Shown here one piece after another: positions 1-13,033 of a DNA stretch of 64,000 bases; position 1 is the first letter of the stretch, and each line of letters begins with the position of its first letter. The notes beneath the pieces were generated by a model, which did no database searches, was not told the DNA's origin, and was given only the letters and a program-made list of their open reading frames with translations. The position numbers and the translations under genes are program-made. Source of the DNA: an uncultured Paracoccaceae bacterium (GTDB taxonomy: Bacteria > Pseudomonadota > Alphaproteobacteria > Rhodobacterales > Rhodobacteraceae); assembly GCA_947503765.1 (NCBI GenBank), contig CANNFA010000003.1, positions 558,001 to 622,000 of the forward strand, read 5' to 3'.

Positions 1-240
1 GGCAAAGGATTTGCCGCTGCCGCGGAACATGTTGCGCGGGAGCTGGTCGGTCAGGATGATGTAGGCAAGCGCGCCGGGCGCATGGGTCGGCCATTTGGCA
101 TGTCCGCCGGCCAGCGCGCGGGACCAGTCCGCCTCGAACCGCTGGCGGATGTCGCTATCCACCGCCTCGTCGACCGCATACCAGCCTTCAGGTCCGACCT
201 GTTTCAGCCAGAAGTCCAGAATGTCCTCAGGGGTTGTCAT
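1..240 (-). CDS. DUF924 family protein (N-terminal part)
   Basis: The minus-strand frame starts at the ATG at 240 and runs off the window edge, giving about 80 residues that begin MTTPEDILDFWLKQVGPEGW. The start, a tryptophan-rich helix and the later LTDQLPRNMFRG segment match the DUF924 family, a helical soluble protein of about 180-200 residues with a tetratricopeptide-like fold. The molecular function of the family is unknown to me. The C-terminal half is outside the window. The neighbouring MFS gene starts on the same strand far upstream, so operon membership is uncertain. Confidence 0.8.
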   Translation of the reverse strand, partial: MTTPEDILDFWLKQVGPEGWYAVDEAVDSDIRQRFEADWSRALAGGHAKWPTHAPGALAYIILTDQLPRNMFRGSGKSFA

Positions 241-336
241 GGGAACCGCTCCTCACCCGTTTATTCCCGCCAGACCCCTGATAGGTGGCACTTTATCCCC
301 AACCTGGCAAGCCTTACTGCGTCATCCCGCCGCAGA

Positions 337-1587
337 TTATTCCTCTTCGGCCTCGCTCTGCTCGATCGCCCATTCCTGCGCCGCCTCCAGCGCCACCGGA
401 GAGGCGGTGGGCATGACGCCGACATAGGCCGCCGTGTCCTCGACCGCGATGGACGGGCGCTGGGTCATCCGGTAAAGCGAATACCCGGCCACGGCCAGCA
501 TCAGAGCGGCGATGAACAGCCAGTAGGCATGCGCGCCCAGCGCGCCCATCATCCAGCCGGTGGCGATCGGGCCGACGATCGCGCTCATCCCGTTGACAAA
601 GATCAGCCCGCCGCTCGCCGCGGCCATGTCGTCCGGCTCCAGATAGTCGTTCATGTAAGCGATGAACAACGAATACAACGGGTTGGCCGTCCCCCCCAGG
701 ATGAAGGCAACGATCAGCAGGGCCGTGAAACTGCTTGCCAGGACATAGCCCGCCAGCGCCGACGCGCCGCCGATCAGCGCCACCGTCATGATCAGCTTGC
801 GCCGGTCCACCCGGTCGGAAATCCAGCCGATCGGGTATTGCAGCACCAAGGGGCCGACGAAGAACGCCGCGATGAAGGTCGAGATCTGCCCGACGCTCAG
901 CCGGATTTCGGCGGCATAGACCGATGACATGCCGAACACCGCCGCGAACACGCCGCCCATGATCGCCATGCCGACGATGCTCAGCGGCGAGATCCGAAAC
1001 AATTCGCGCAGTTTCATGGATTTGGACGTGCCGAAAGCCGGCGTCGGCGAGATCGACAGCAGAATCGGCGCGAAACTGATCGACACGAGCACGGACGGAA
1101 TGATGAAGATCACGAAGCCCGACGGATCGCCCATCGCCAGGATCGCCTGCGCCGCCACGATGCCGCCCATCTGCACGATCATGTAGAGCGACAGCGCCTG
1201 GCCCCGGTTCTCGTTGCTGGCGGCGTTGTTGAGCCAGCTTTCGGCCGTGACATAGACCCCCGAGAACGAAAAACCGATGATCACCCGCAGGACCACCCAG
1301 GCCCAGGGCTCGGTCACGGCGGGGAACAGGATCAGCACTGCCGACACGAAGGATCCCAGCGCCGCGAAGACCCGCACATGCCCGACCCGCCGGATCAGCT
1401 CCGGCGTCAGTCGCGAGCCGCCGAGGAAGCCCAGGAAATAGGCCGAGGTCAGCACCGACAACTCGAAGGTGGTGAATCCCTCGATCGTGCCGCGCACCCC
1501 CATCAGCGACGCCTGAAGCCCGTTGCCGACCATCAGAAGACCGATCCCGAGCAACAGCGCCCAGGAGCTGCCCAATACCTGTTTCAT
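337..1587 (-). CDS. MFS transporter, 12-TM
   Basis: The 416-residue product is a chain of hydrophobic helices separated by short charged loops, the usual size and pattern of a 12-helix major facilitator. A signature-like loop follows helix 2 (about residues 58-68, GSRLTPELIRR) and a second copy follows helix 8 (about 254-268, GWISDRVDRRKL), as expected from the internal duplication of the fold. The C-terminal 35 residues are a soluble acidic tail ending in a glutamate run. Substrate cannot be told from sequence; it resembles the inner-membrane sugar/drug exporter-like branch. The start at 1587 is the first codon of the hydrophobic N-terminus. It lies about 75 bp downstream of queA on the same strand and may be cotranscribed. 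Confidence 0.85.
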   Translation of the reverse strand: MKQVLGSSWALLLGIGLLMVGNGLQASLMGVRGTIEGFTTFELSVLTSAYFLGFLGGSRLTPELIRRVGHVRVFAALGSFVSAVLILFPAVTEPWAWVVLRVIIGFSFSGVYVTAESWLNNAASNENRGQALSLYMIVQMGGIVAAQAILAMGDPSGFVIFIIPSVLVSISFAPILLSISPTPAFGTSKSMKLRELFRISPLSIVGMAIMGGVFAAVFGMSSVYAAEIRLSVGQISTFIAAFFVGPLVLQYPIGWISDRVDRRKLIMTVALIGGASALAGYVLASSFTALLIVAFILGGTANPLYSLFIAYMNDYLEPDDMAAASGGLIFVNGMSAIVGPIATGWMMGALGAHAYWLFIAALMLAVAGYSLYRMTQRPSIAVEDTAAYVGVMPTASPVALEAAQEWAIEQSEAEEE

Positions 1588-1660
1588 CGCCTGCGCCTTT
1601 TCCTTCGACCCGCCGCCGGGAATGCCCCGCCCAGCCGGGGCATGCCTGCCCGTGGGCGAC

Positions 1661-2731
1661 TCAAATCTGTCGTTTCAGACCGCCGGGTAACAAAAGCGAC
1701 GCATCCCCGTAAGAGAAGAAACGGTAACGTTCGCGTACCGCGTGCCGATACAGCGCCAGCATCCGCGCGCGGCCCATCAGCGCCGAGACCAGCATCAGCA
1801 GCGTCGAGCGGGGCAGATGGAAATTGGTGATCAGCGCATCGGTGACGGCAAAGCGGAAGCCGGGCGTGATGAAGATGTCGGTATCGCCGCGCCATGGCGC
1901 GATGCGCCCGGTGCCGCGCGCCGCCGTCTCGATCAGCCGCAGCGCGGTGGTCCCGACCGGGATCACCCGGCCGCCCGCATCGCGCGTGGCCGCGATCTCG
2001 CCGGCCGCCGCCGCGCTCACCTCGCCCCATTCGGCATGCATCCGGTGCGCCGACACATCGTCGGTCTTGACCGGCAGGAAGGTGCCCGCCCCGACATGCA
2101 GCGTCACCCGCGTGATGCCGACGCCGCGCGCCGCCAGCGCGTCCAGCAGGGGCGCGTCGAAATGCAGCGACGCGGTGGGCGCCGCCACGGCGCCGGGGCG
2201 CGCGGCCCAGACGCTCTGGTAATCCTCGCGGTCGGCGGCATCGGCGGCGCGCTTCGCCGCGATGTAGGGCGGCAGCGGCATCGCCCCCGCCTCGGCCAGG
2301 GCCGCGTCGAACGCGGCGCCGGTCAGGTTGAACGCCAGCTCTGCCATGCCGCCGCCGCGCCCCACGAGGCGCGCGGACAGGGCCGGCGAAAACACCACCT
2401 CCTCGCCGTCCCTCAGCTTGCGCAGCGGGCGGATCAGCGCCTGCCACGTCCCCTCGGGCGTCGGCGCGGCCAGCGTCGCCTCGATCCGCGCCTCGGCCGC
2501 ACCCTGCCCGGTCTCGCGCCGCCGCACCCCGAACAGCCGCGCCGGGATCACCCGCGTGTCGTTCAGCACCAGCCGGTCGCCCGGGCAAAGCCAGCCGGGC
2601 AGGTCCGTCACCACCGCGTCGGCATGCGCCTCTGGCCCAGCCACCAGCATCCGCGCCGAGGAGCGCGGCCGCGCGGGCCGGGTGGCGATCAGATCGTCGG
2701 GCAGGTCGAAATCGAAATCGGACAGTTTCAT
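1661..2731 (-). CDS. queA: tRNA preQ1(34) S-adenosylmethionine ribosyltransferase-isomerase QueA
   Basis: QueA transfers and isomerises the ribosyl part of S-adenosylmethionine onto preQ1 at tRNA position 34, giving epoxyqueuosine in the cytosol. The 356-residue protein opens with [20 protein letters not shown], the standard QueA N-terminus. It contains [15 protein letters not shown] (about residues 52-66), the [11 protein letters not shown] block and [18 protein letters not shown] near the C-terminus, all hallmark family segments. A longer reading from 2794 adds 21 residues with no family similarity, so the start at 2731 is preferred. Length is typical. No queuosine partner gene is adjacent. 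Confidence 0.96.
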   Translation of the reverse strand: MKLSDFDFDLPDDLIATRPARPRSSARMLVAGPEAHADAVVTDLPGWLCPGDRLVLNDTRVIPARLFGVRRRETGQGAAEARIEATLAAPTPEGTWQALIRPLRKLRDGEEVVFSPALSARLVGRGGGMAELAFNLTGAAFDAALAEAGAMPLPPYIAAKRAADAADREDYQSVWAARPGAVAAPTASLHFDAPLLDALAARGVGITRVTLHVGAGTFLPVKTDDVSAHRMHAEWGEVSAAAAGEIAATRDAGGRVIPVGTTALRLIETAARGTGRIAPWRGDTDIFITPGFRFAVTDALITNFHLPRSTLLMLVSALMGRARMLALYRHAVRERYRFFSYGDASLLLPGGLKRQI

Positions 2732-2877
2732 CGGCATCTCCGGGAACGGGCGGTGGCGGCTAGGGCGTATCGCGGCTGACGGGGCTTGGTGCATGCACCC
2801 TCCGGCCCGAGGCAGCGTTTGCGCGGCAGATGCGGCCGGGCCCGCGGGTGAATTCGGTGGAACGCGACATGCTTTGC

Positions 2878-5800
2878 CTAGCGGCGGATCTGCGGCGGCG
2901 GGCGACGGAAAATCTCGCGGAACATGCCCGGAGTCAGGATCGACAGCGGGTTCACCTTGACGCGCGGATCCTCGGACGTGCCGTTGATCCGGAACGAAAA
3001 GCCGAACAGCCCCTCGCCCCGGCGCGAGAATACCTGCCCGATCCCGTTCAGGAAATAGACCGGCGACACCACGCCCTGCATGTCCATCCGCCCGGTGGTC
3101 AGGTCGTACACCCCGTCCAGCGACAGGCCCAGCGAAGGGCCCACCCCGCTGGAACGCAGCAGCGTCAGACGCGACGGTGTCAGAACGAACCGCGCCTCGA
3201 CCTCGGTCATGGTGATGCCGCCGCTGTTCATCTGGTCGATCAGCCCGACGATGGAGATCGCGTTCAGCAGGTCGGTGATCGCCGGCGCGCGCACGATCTT
3301 CGTGCCGCGCACCGTCAGATAGCCGTCATACACCCCCTCGCGCCCGGTCGGGTTCAGCGTCAGGTCAAGCGAGCCGCCGCGCGCATTGCTCAGCACCCCG
3401 GCCGACGCGACCGCGCCGCCGGCATCGTCGCTGATCAGCCGCACCGCGCTGCCCGAGGGCGTGGCGACGACCGACCCGTTGACCGGCGCGCCGCCATTGA
3501 TGCGCGCGGTGAACCGGCCCTGAAGCCCGCGGCGGGTTTCGAACTGGCCGTTGAAATCGGTGAACGCGATGCCCTCGGACACGATCAGCCGGTTCAGCTG
3601 CAATGTCAGCGGCCCGCCGCCGCCGCCGCCACTCCCGCCGGCCGCGCCGAAACTGGCCGCCCGCAGATCGACCATGCCGCCGCGCACCGTGACCGCCGGC
3701 GCCGCGCCGGCGCCGCGCCCGGTCAGCGTGACCGGCCCGTCCAGCCAGCCGCCGACCCGCACCCGGTCGAAACTGGCGCGGGCCATCGCGCCCGTATCGG
3801 TCAGCTCGATGGTGCCGCTGGCGGACAGGCCCGGCGCCTCCAGCGTCAGCCGGTCGATCGCGGGCGCCTCGCCCAGCGTGCCGGTCACTTCCAGGCGGCC
3901 GACCGCGTTCCGGGCCTTGGACCAGTTCAGCGCCGGCAGCCGCAGGCCCAGCCGGTTCAGATCCGACACCAGCCGGAATTGCGGCGGCGCGTCCTTTTGC
4001 AGCTCCACCGTGATCGACGCCGCCCCCTCGCCGGTCAGCGCGCCGTCCGGCAGACCGATGTTGAACTCGTCGAGAAACCCCTGCCCCAGCGCCACCGTGC
4101 CCTCGACGATGCTGCGGCCCTGTTCCTCGGGGCCGAATTGCTGCGACCAGACCACGTTCGCCGGCAGCGTGCCCATCCGCCCCTCGCCGGAAATGGCGAT
4201 GCCCGACGGGTTGGCGCGGATCTCCAGCGTTTCGGCGGACAATTCGCGGCCCTTGACCAGCGTGGCGCTGGAGAACGCCTTGAGCCGGCCGGAAACGCTG
4301 TAATCCACATCCTCGATCCGCACCTGCTTGAGCAGATCGAACGCGATGTCCGACGACAGCACCGCGCGCCCCTCCGCCTGGTCCGGCGTCAGCTCGGCGC
4401 GGGCCAGAAGCCCGAAAGGCGGCAGGTCCAGCAGCGACAGCGCCGCCTCGATGCGGCTGTCCGTCTTCAGCGTCAGCGCGGCGCGGCCCGGCTTGGCCGT
4501 CACGTCGGCCACGCTCATATGCGATCCGGCCAGGTCGATCGTTCCGCCCTGCGGCGCGGCGACGCGGCCCTCCTCCAGCACCACGCGGAACGCATTGCCG
4601 GCCAGGCTGGCATAGCCCGCCGCGCCGGTGATCGGCGGCAGCGTCTTCATCGGCTTGAGCACCGTATCCGCGAAGGCGAAGCTCAGCGAGACCTGCCCCT
4701 TCGGCTGCTCCGGGTTCAGCCGGAACGCGCCGGTCATCCGCTCCACCCGCCCGGCGCTGACATGCTTCGCCACCCAATCGCGGCTGTTGCCGCCGACCGC
4801 CAGCGGCCAGAGCGCCAGCAGCCGGTCCAGCCCGACCCGCCGGATATCCAGATCGACCGCCGCGCTCCAGCCGCGCGCATCGGCGGCCACCTCGCCCCGG
4901 CTCAGCAGCCGCCCGCCCTCGTCGATCAGCGCCAGCTGGCCGATCTCGACAGTGAACGGGTTCAGCCGCAGCCGGAAATCCACCGCACCGGACCCGAAGG
5001 CCAGCGGCGCGGCAAAGAAGCCCTCGGGCTGAAGCACCACATCGGTCAGCTGCATCTGCCCGACCAGCGTTTCGGGAAAACCCTGCACGAAATCCTTCAG
5101 ATATGCCTGCCCCGACGCGTGGCCCCGCGCCGCGCCGGTGGTCAGCGACACGCTCTCGAAATCCAGCCGCTCGCTGGCCGCGTCGAAGCTCACCCGTGCC
5201 GAGGCCGCATCGATCTGGATCGGCCGCGCCTCGGGCGTGGGCTGAAGCGCGCCCTCGCCGATCTCCAGCGAGGCGGTCATCCGCCGCAGCACCCCGTCCG
5301 GGCCGATCTCGGCGCCCAGCGATCCGGCGATCGGCGCGTCCAGCACCTCCAGGAAGGCCAGCGCCGGCGATTGCGCCGCGATGTCGGCGGCGGCGGCATT
5401 CTCGAACACCGCTTCAAGGCTGGCTGCGGACGATCCCTTGTTGCTGCGCAATTCGACCACGGTATGCGCCAGATCCTCGGTGCCGTTGAACACGTCCGCC
5501 GTGACCGTCACCGCGATGCTGCCAGCGCCCTGCTCCAGTACGATGCGCCCCTCGGTCACCTGCCACAGCCGGCCCGAACGCGCATCCTCCAGCGTGATCG
5601 TCAACTGCGCGGCCTCGATGCGCGACAGCTCGGCCAGCGGCGCGGCGGCGAACACCGCCTCGATCCGGTCGAGCACGCTGCCCAGCGTGCCGGTCGCGCC
5701 GAAACCCGAGCCGAGGCTCAGATCGAAGGTGCCGTCCGACAGCCGGCGCACGGTGATCTGCGCGCCGCCGACCCGCAGCGTGTTCAGCTCCAGCGTGCCC

Positions 5801-6171
5801 TTCAGCAGCGCCGGCGCGGCCAGCCGCACGCCCAGCTCGTTCAGCCGCGCCATCTCGACCCCGCGCCGGTCGAACACGCCCACATTGCGCATCCGCAGAC
5901 GCGGCACCATCTTGCGGTCCACCGCGATCTCGATCTCGCCGATGGTGATTCGCCCATTCGCGCCCAGCTTGTCGTTGATCCGCGCCTGCACCCGTTCGGT
6001 CACCCAGTGCGGCGCCTCGATCGGCGTTCCGCTCAACGCCAGTACCCCCAGAAGCGCGGCCAGCCCGAACAGCGCCGCGCTGAGCAGCACGAAGATGCCG
6101 GCACGCCGGCGGCGGCGGCGCGGCGGACGGCCGGAACGGGGCTCGGAACTGTCGGGCGCAGGCCGGGTCAT
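2878..6171 (-). CDS. AsmA-like envelope protein (DUF3971/AsmA C-terminal type)
   Basis: A 1097-residue protein with an Arg-rich cytoplasmic start (RRRRRR near residue 18), one membrane anchor at about 25-47, and a very long periplasmic region built from beta-rich repeats. The C-terminal third ([20 protein letters not shown], then [20 protein letters not shown] and the [20 protein letters not shown] block) matches the AsmA/YhdP C-terminal domain. Proteins of this family are inner-membrane-anchored bridges thought to move phospholipid toward the outer membrane. A poly-Gly stretch near residue 855 is likely a flexible linker. It is monocistronic. A long plus-strand reading frame over the same DNA is a GC-skew shadow. 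Confidence 0.85.
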   Translation of the reverse strand: MTRPAPDSSEPRSGRPPRRRRRRAGIFVLLSAALFGLAALLGVLALSGTPIEAPHWVTERVQARINDKLGANGRITIGEIEIAVDRKMVPRLRMRNVGVFDRRGVEMARLNELGVRLAAPALLKGTLELNTLRVGGAQITVRRLSDGTFDLSLGSGFGATGTLGSVLDRIEAVFAAAPLAELSRIEAAQLTITLEDARSGRLWQVTEGRIVLEQGAGSIAVTVTADVFNGTEDLAHTVVELRSNKGSSAASLEAVFENAAAADIAAQSPALAFLEVLDAPIAGSLGAEIGPDGVLRRMTASLEIGEGALQPTPEARPIQIDAASARVSFDAASERLDFESVSLTTGAARGHASGQAYLKDFVQGFPETLVGQMQLTDVVLQPEGFFAAPLAFGSGAVDFRLRLNPFTVEIGQLALIDEGGRLLSRGEVAADARGWSAAVDLDIRRVGLDRLLALWPLAVGGNSRDWVAKHVSAGRVERMTGAFRLNPEQPKGQVSLSFAFADTVLKPMKTLPPITGAAGYASLAGNAFRVVLEEGRVAAPQGGTIDLAGSHMSVADVTAKPGRAALTLKTDSRIEAALSLLDLPPFGLLARAELTPDQAEGRAVLSSDIAFDLLKQVRIEDVDYSVSGRLKAFSSATLVKGRELSAETLEIRANPSGIAISGEGRMGTLPANVVWSQQFGPEEQGRSIVEGTVALGQGFLDEFNIGLPDGALTGEGAASITVELQKDAPPQFRLVSDLNRLGLRLPALNWSKARNAVGRLEVTGTLGEAPAIDRLTLEAPGLSASGTIELTDTGAMARASFDRVRVGGWLDGPVTLTGRGAGAAPAVTVRGGMVDLRAASFGAAGGSGGGGGGPLTLQLNRLIVSEGIAFTDFNGQFETRRGLQGRFTARINGGAPVNGSVVATPSGSAVRLISDDAGGAVASAGVLSNARGGSLDLTLNPTGREGVYDGYLTVRGTKIVRAPAITDLLNAISIVGLIDQMNSGGITMTEVEARFVLTPSRLTLLRSSGVGPSLGLSLDGVYDLTTGRMDMQGVVSPVYFLNGIGQVFSRRGEGLFGFSFRINGTSEDPRVKVNPLSILTPGMFREIFRRPPPQIRR

Positions 6172-6501
6172 GCGCGCGATATTACACGCCTTGGCAAGGC
6201 GTTGCGCCGAAATACCCGGCGCGGCGGCAAGCCGCGGCGCGCCCGCGCTGCGCCGCCCAAGGCTCCGCCGCCGGTTGATAGGCGGAAAGCCGCTGCAACC
6301 GCGCGACTTGCCGCGCGGCGAACCGCAGGACCGCGCTCAGGCATCTTCCCCCGATTTCATGTCCATGTTCCTAAAACCATTCAGATTTTCTTTTTCGCCC
6401 CAGGACTTTATCCTGCCGGCATCCGGGCTACAAATGAAGGCCAAGGGAACAGGCGGCCGCCAGGCCGCCCTGCCCCCGACCTGGCTGAGGAAACCTGCTC
6501 C
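6172..6501. other. Intergenic gap between divergent genes
   Basis: 330 bases between the divergently transcribed AsmA-like gene and the peroxiredoxin gene. The left two thirds are very GC-rich with short GC palindromes. An AT-rich patch at about 6363-6420 probably holds the peroxiredoxin promoter. I see no ORF or convincing RNA gene in it. Confidence 0.5.
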
Positions 6502-6963
6502 ATGATTCGAACCGGAAACCCGGCCCCCGATTTCACCTTGCCGCGCGATGGCGGCGGCACCGTCACCCTGTCCGACCATCTCGGCGCGCCCGTCGTGTTG
6601 TACTTCTATCCCAAGGACGACACCACCGGCTGCACCCGCGAGGCAAAGGATTTCACCGAGGCCGCGGATGCGTTCCGCGCGGCGGGCGTCGTCGTGCTGG
6701 GCGTCAGCCGCGACACCGTGCCGAAACACGACCGCTTCAAGGCGCGCCACGACCTCGACGTGATCCTGCTGTCCGATGCCGAGGAAAACGTCTGCGACAC
6801 CTATGGCGTCTGGGTCGAGAAAAGCATGTACGGCCGCACCTTCATGGGCATCGAGCGGACCACCTTCCTGATCGACCGCGCCGGCCACTTCCACCGGATC
6901 TGGCCCAGGGTCAAGGTCGCCGGCCACGTGACCGAGGTTCTGGCCGCCGCCCGCGCGATCTGA
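6502..6963 (+). CDS. bcp: Bcp/PrxQ-type thioredoxin-dependent peroxiredoxin
   Basis: This 153-residue peroxiredoxin reduces hydroperoxides in the cytosol. The peroxidatic cysteine is C44 in PKDDTTGCTREA, preceded by the family FYPKDDT block, and the C-terminal half has the thioredoxin-fold GIERTTFLIDRAG strand. Most Bcp proteins carry a resolving cysteine five residues after the peroxidatic one. Here that position is D, not C, and the only other cysteine is C98, so it is either a 1-Cys enzyme or uses C98. The ATG at 6502 follows a gap and aligns with the family N-terminus (MIRTGNPAPDFTLP). It is divergent from the AsmA-like gene. Confidence 0.92.
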   Translation: MIRTGNPAPDFTLPRDGGGTVTLSDHLGAPVVLYFYPKDDTTGCTREAKDFTEAADAFRAAGVVVLGVSRDTVPKHDRFKARHDLDVILLSDAEENVCDTYGVWVEKSMYGRTFMGIERTTFLIDRAGHFHRIWPRVKVAGHVTEVLAAARAI

Positions 6964-7290
6964 CCGCGCAACGCCGACGCCGCGCCGCCGCCCCTGCCTC
7001 ATCTTGCACGAAATACCTCGGGGGGCCGCCGCAGGCGGCGGGGGCAGCGCCCCCTGCGTCCGCGCCGCTTGCCCTGCCGCCCGAACTGCGCCCTCCCCGA
7101 ACCGGCGCGGCGCCGGGCGCGCGCCGCAGGCCCGATCGGCGGATTTTCGCCCAGAGCCGGCAGAATTGCCGCGTGTTCCCATCCTCTTGCATGCACATGT
7201 TGCCGTAAAGCCGCTGCGCCTTTAAGGACATGAAGGCGCGGATTTTGTGGGGACGGGTCCGCGCGAAGAACGAATGGGGACGACGGGACA
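6964..7290. other. Intergenic gap carrying a dispersed repeat
   Basis: 327 bases between the peroxiredoxin and M23 peptidase genes. The first part holds one copy of a GC-rich dispersed repeat (listed separately). The remainder becomes less GC-rich after about 7140 and probably contains the promoter of the peptidase gene. No ORF of note was seen. Confidence 0.5.
6998..7054 (+). repeat. Dispersed intergenic palindromic repeat, copy A
   Basis: Begins CTCATCTTGCACGAAATACC, continues into a G-run, a GCCGCC/GGCGGC hairpin and the palindrome GGGGGCAGCGCCCCC. The same building blocks occur in reverse orientation at 9205-9250. I recognise this as a repeat type frequent between Rhodobacteraceae genes, from memory only. 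Confidence 0.7.
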
Positions 7291-8613
7291 GTGCAGTCAC
7301 TACACGCGGCCGGCCATCGCATGCGCGCTTTTCTGGAACGGGCGTTTCCGGAACAGCGCATCTTTCTCCGCTCGGATACCGACACCAAGTTCATCCGTCT
7401 TGGCGCGGGCACCCAGGCGGTCGCCTGGTCGGTCAGCGCGCTGTTCGTCGGCTGGGCGATCATCGCCACCGCGATCCTGCTGATGGACAGCATCGGGTCG
7501 GGCTCGCTGCGCGACCAGGCCGAACGCGAACGCGGGCTATACGAGGAACGGCTTGCCGCGCTCTCCGCCGAGCGCGACCTGCGCGCCGAGGAAGCGGCCG
7601 CCGCGCAGGAACGCTTCAACGCGGCGCTGGCGCAGATTTCGGAAATGCAGTCGGCGCTGCTCGACTCGGAAGACCACCGCAAGGAGCTGGAAACCGGGAT
7701 CGAGGTGATCCAGACCACGCTGCGCCGCACCATGAAGGAACGCGACACCGCGCGCGAGGCGGCCGAGATCGCCGCCGCGCGGCTCGACGGCGCGGTCGAG
7801 GACGCGGTGCGCGGCACCGATCCCGATACCGACGTGACGCTCGACTACCTGACCGCCGCGCTGCACGGCGCCGCCGAGGAACGCGACACGATGGCGCTGA
7901 TCGCCGCCGAGGCCAAGGCCCATGCCGAGGAGCTGGATCTCGAACGCCGCCTGCTGGAGGAGCGCAACGACCGCATCTTCACCCAGCTCGAAGACGCGGT
8001 ATCCGTCTCGCTGGAGCCGCTGGACGGCATCTTCAAATCCGCCGGCCTGTCCGCCGATTCCATCCTGAAGACCGTGCGCCGCGGCTATTCCGGCCAGGGC
8101 GGCCCGCTGACGCCGCTGACCTTCTCGACCAAGGGCGAGGCGCCCGATGCCGACAGCCTGCGCGCCAACGGCATCCTGACACAGCTCGACCGGATGAACC
8201 TCTATCGCATCGCGCTGCAGAAGACGCCCTTCGCGCTGCCGGTCAAGTCCGCCTTCCGCTTCACCTCGGGGTTCGGGATGCGCTGGGGCCGGATGCATAA
8301 CGGCACCGATTTCGCCTCCAGCCACGGCACCCCGATCCACGCCACCGCCGACGGCGTGGTGATCCATGCCGACTGGCTGTCGGGCTATGGCCGGCTGGTC
8401 AAGATCCAGCACGAATTCGGGATCGAGACGCGCTATGCGCACATGAGCAAGATTCGCGTCAAGGTCGGACAAAGGGTCTCGCGCGGGGACCGGATCGGTG
8501 ATATGGGCAATACCGGCCGATCGACGGGCACTCACCTCCACTACGAAGTGCGGATCGGCGGCAAGCCCGTCAACCCGATGACCTATATCAAGGCAGCGAG
8601 AGATGTTTTCTAA
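7291..8613 (+). CDS. M23 family metallopeptidase with N-terminal membrane anchor and coiled coil
   Basis: A peptidoglycan endopeptidase candidate of 440 residues. One membrane segment (about 46-68) follows a short cytoplasmic start, then about 150 residues of Glu/Arg/Ala-rich coiled coil, and a C-terminal M23 domain (about 325-432). The zinc-site motifs are intact: HNGTDFA (HxxxD) and the HLHYEV block after STGT. The N-terminal part resembles the DUF5930 region found with M23 domains in this group. The start is a GTG at 7291; an ATG at 7321 has a poorer upstream region. The last 11 bases overlap the bactofilin gene, so the two are almost certainly translated together and act together in cell-shape or cell-wall control. 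Confidence 0.9.
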   Translation: MQSLHAAGHRMRAFLERAFPEQRIFLRSDTDTKFIRLGAGTQAVAWSVSALFVGWAIIATAILLMDSIGSGSLRDQAERERGLYEERLAALSAERDLRAEEAAAAQERFNAALAQISEMQSALLDSEDHRKELETGIEVIQTTLRRTMKERDTAREAAEIAAARLDGAVEDAVRGTDPDTDVTLDYLTAALHGAAEERDTMALIAAEAKAHAEELDLERRLLEERNDRIFTQLEDAVSVSLEPLDGIFKSAGLSADSILKTVRRGYSGQGGPLTPLTFSTKGEAPDADSLRANGILTQLDRMNLYRIALQKTPFALPVKSAFRFTSGFGMRWGRMHNGTDFASSHGTPIHATADGVVIHADWLSGYGRLVKIQHEFGIETRYAHMSKIRVKVGQRVSRGDRIGDMGNTGRSTGTHLHYEVRIGGKPVNPMTYIKAARDVF

Positions 8614-9112
8614 GAGCAGAATCAACGAGCCCGGCGCAAAGCCCGCCGATGACAGCGCGGCCCGGCCGGAACCGGCGGCGCACCAGCCCCGCGCCTCCTC
8701 CTCTTCTTCCGATTTCGCGGCTGCGGCGCCCAAGGCGAAACCGCCCGCCTCCACCCTGTCGGCCGACCTGACCATCGTCGGCAACATCAAGACGACTGGC
8801 GATGTGCAGATCGAGGGCAACATAGAGGGCGACATCCGCGCCCATCTGCTGACCGTCGGCGAAGGCGCCACCGTCAAGGGAGAGGTCGTGGCCGACGACG
8901 TGGTGGTGAACGGCCGGATCGTCGGCAAGGTGCGCGGGCTGAAGGTGCGGCTGACCTCGACCGCGCGGGTCGAGGGCGACATCATCCACAAGACCATCGC
9001 GATCGAAAGCGGCGCGCATTTCGAGGGATCGGTGCAGCGCCGGGACGATCCGCTGACCAAGGACGGCGCGAAACCCGCCCCGAAACCGCAGGGCGCCGCG
9101 ACGCAAGGCTAA
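8603..9112 (+). CDS. Bactofilin (polymer-forming cytoskeletal protein)
   Basis: The 169-residue product has a disordered N-terminus (about 1-48), a right-handed beta-helix core (about 49-140) made of short V/G/I repeats such as GDVQIEGNIEGDIRAHLLTVG, and a Pro/Lys/Ala-rich tail. This is the bactofilin layout. Bactofilins polymerise without nucleotide on the inner face of the membrane and localise wall enzymes; a neighbouring M23 peptidase is a known arrangement. The start overlaps the upstream peptidase by 11 bp. Confidence 0.93.
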   Translation: MFSKSRINEPGAKPADDSAARPEPAAHQPRASSSSSDFAAAAPKAKPPASTLSADLTIVGNIKTTGDVQIEGNIEGDIRAHLLTVGEGATVKGEVVADDVVVNGRIVGKVRGLKVRLTSTARVEGDIIHKTIAIESGAHFEGSVQRRDDPLTKDGAKPAPKPQGAATQG

Positions 9113-9204
9113 CGCCGCTTTTGCCTTGGGGGAAGTCATCCGATCTATGCGGCCCCGGACGGGCCGGGGTCCGGCGCGGGTGATTGCGGCGATGCCGGTG
9201 CGGT

Positions 9205-9250
9205 GGGGGCGCTGCCCCCACACCCCCGAGGTACTTGACGCAAGATGAGG
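9205..9250 (-). repeat. Dispersed intergenic palindromic repeat, copy B
   Basis: Read on the minus strand it begins CCTCATCTTGCGTCAAGTAC and ends in GGGGGCAGCGCCCCC, matching copy A at 6998-7054 but in opposite orientation. It sits between the convergent bactofilin and pgm genes, where its hairpin could end transcription. It lacks the inner GCCGCC hairpin of copy A. Confidence 0.75.
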
Positions 9251-9263
9251 AGCAGGCCGGGTT

Positions 9264-13029
<3,766 letters not shown>

Positions 13030-13033
<4 letters not shown>

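Noticed and set aside
2830-6963. Very long plus-strand reading frame opposite the AsmA-like gene
   Set aside because: Its product is Arg/Gln/His-rich low complexity, typical of a high-GC antisense frame; only its last 153 codons (from 6502) are a real gene.
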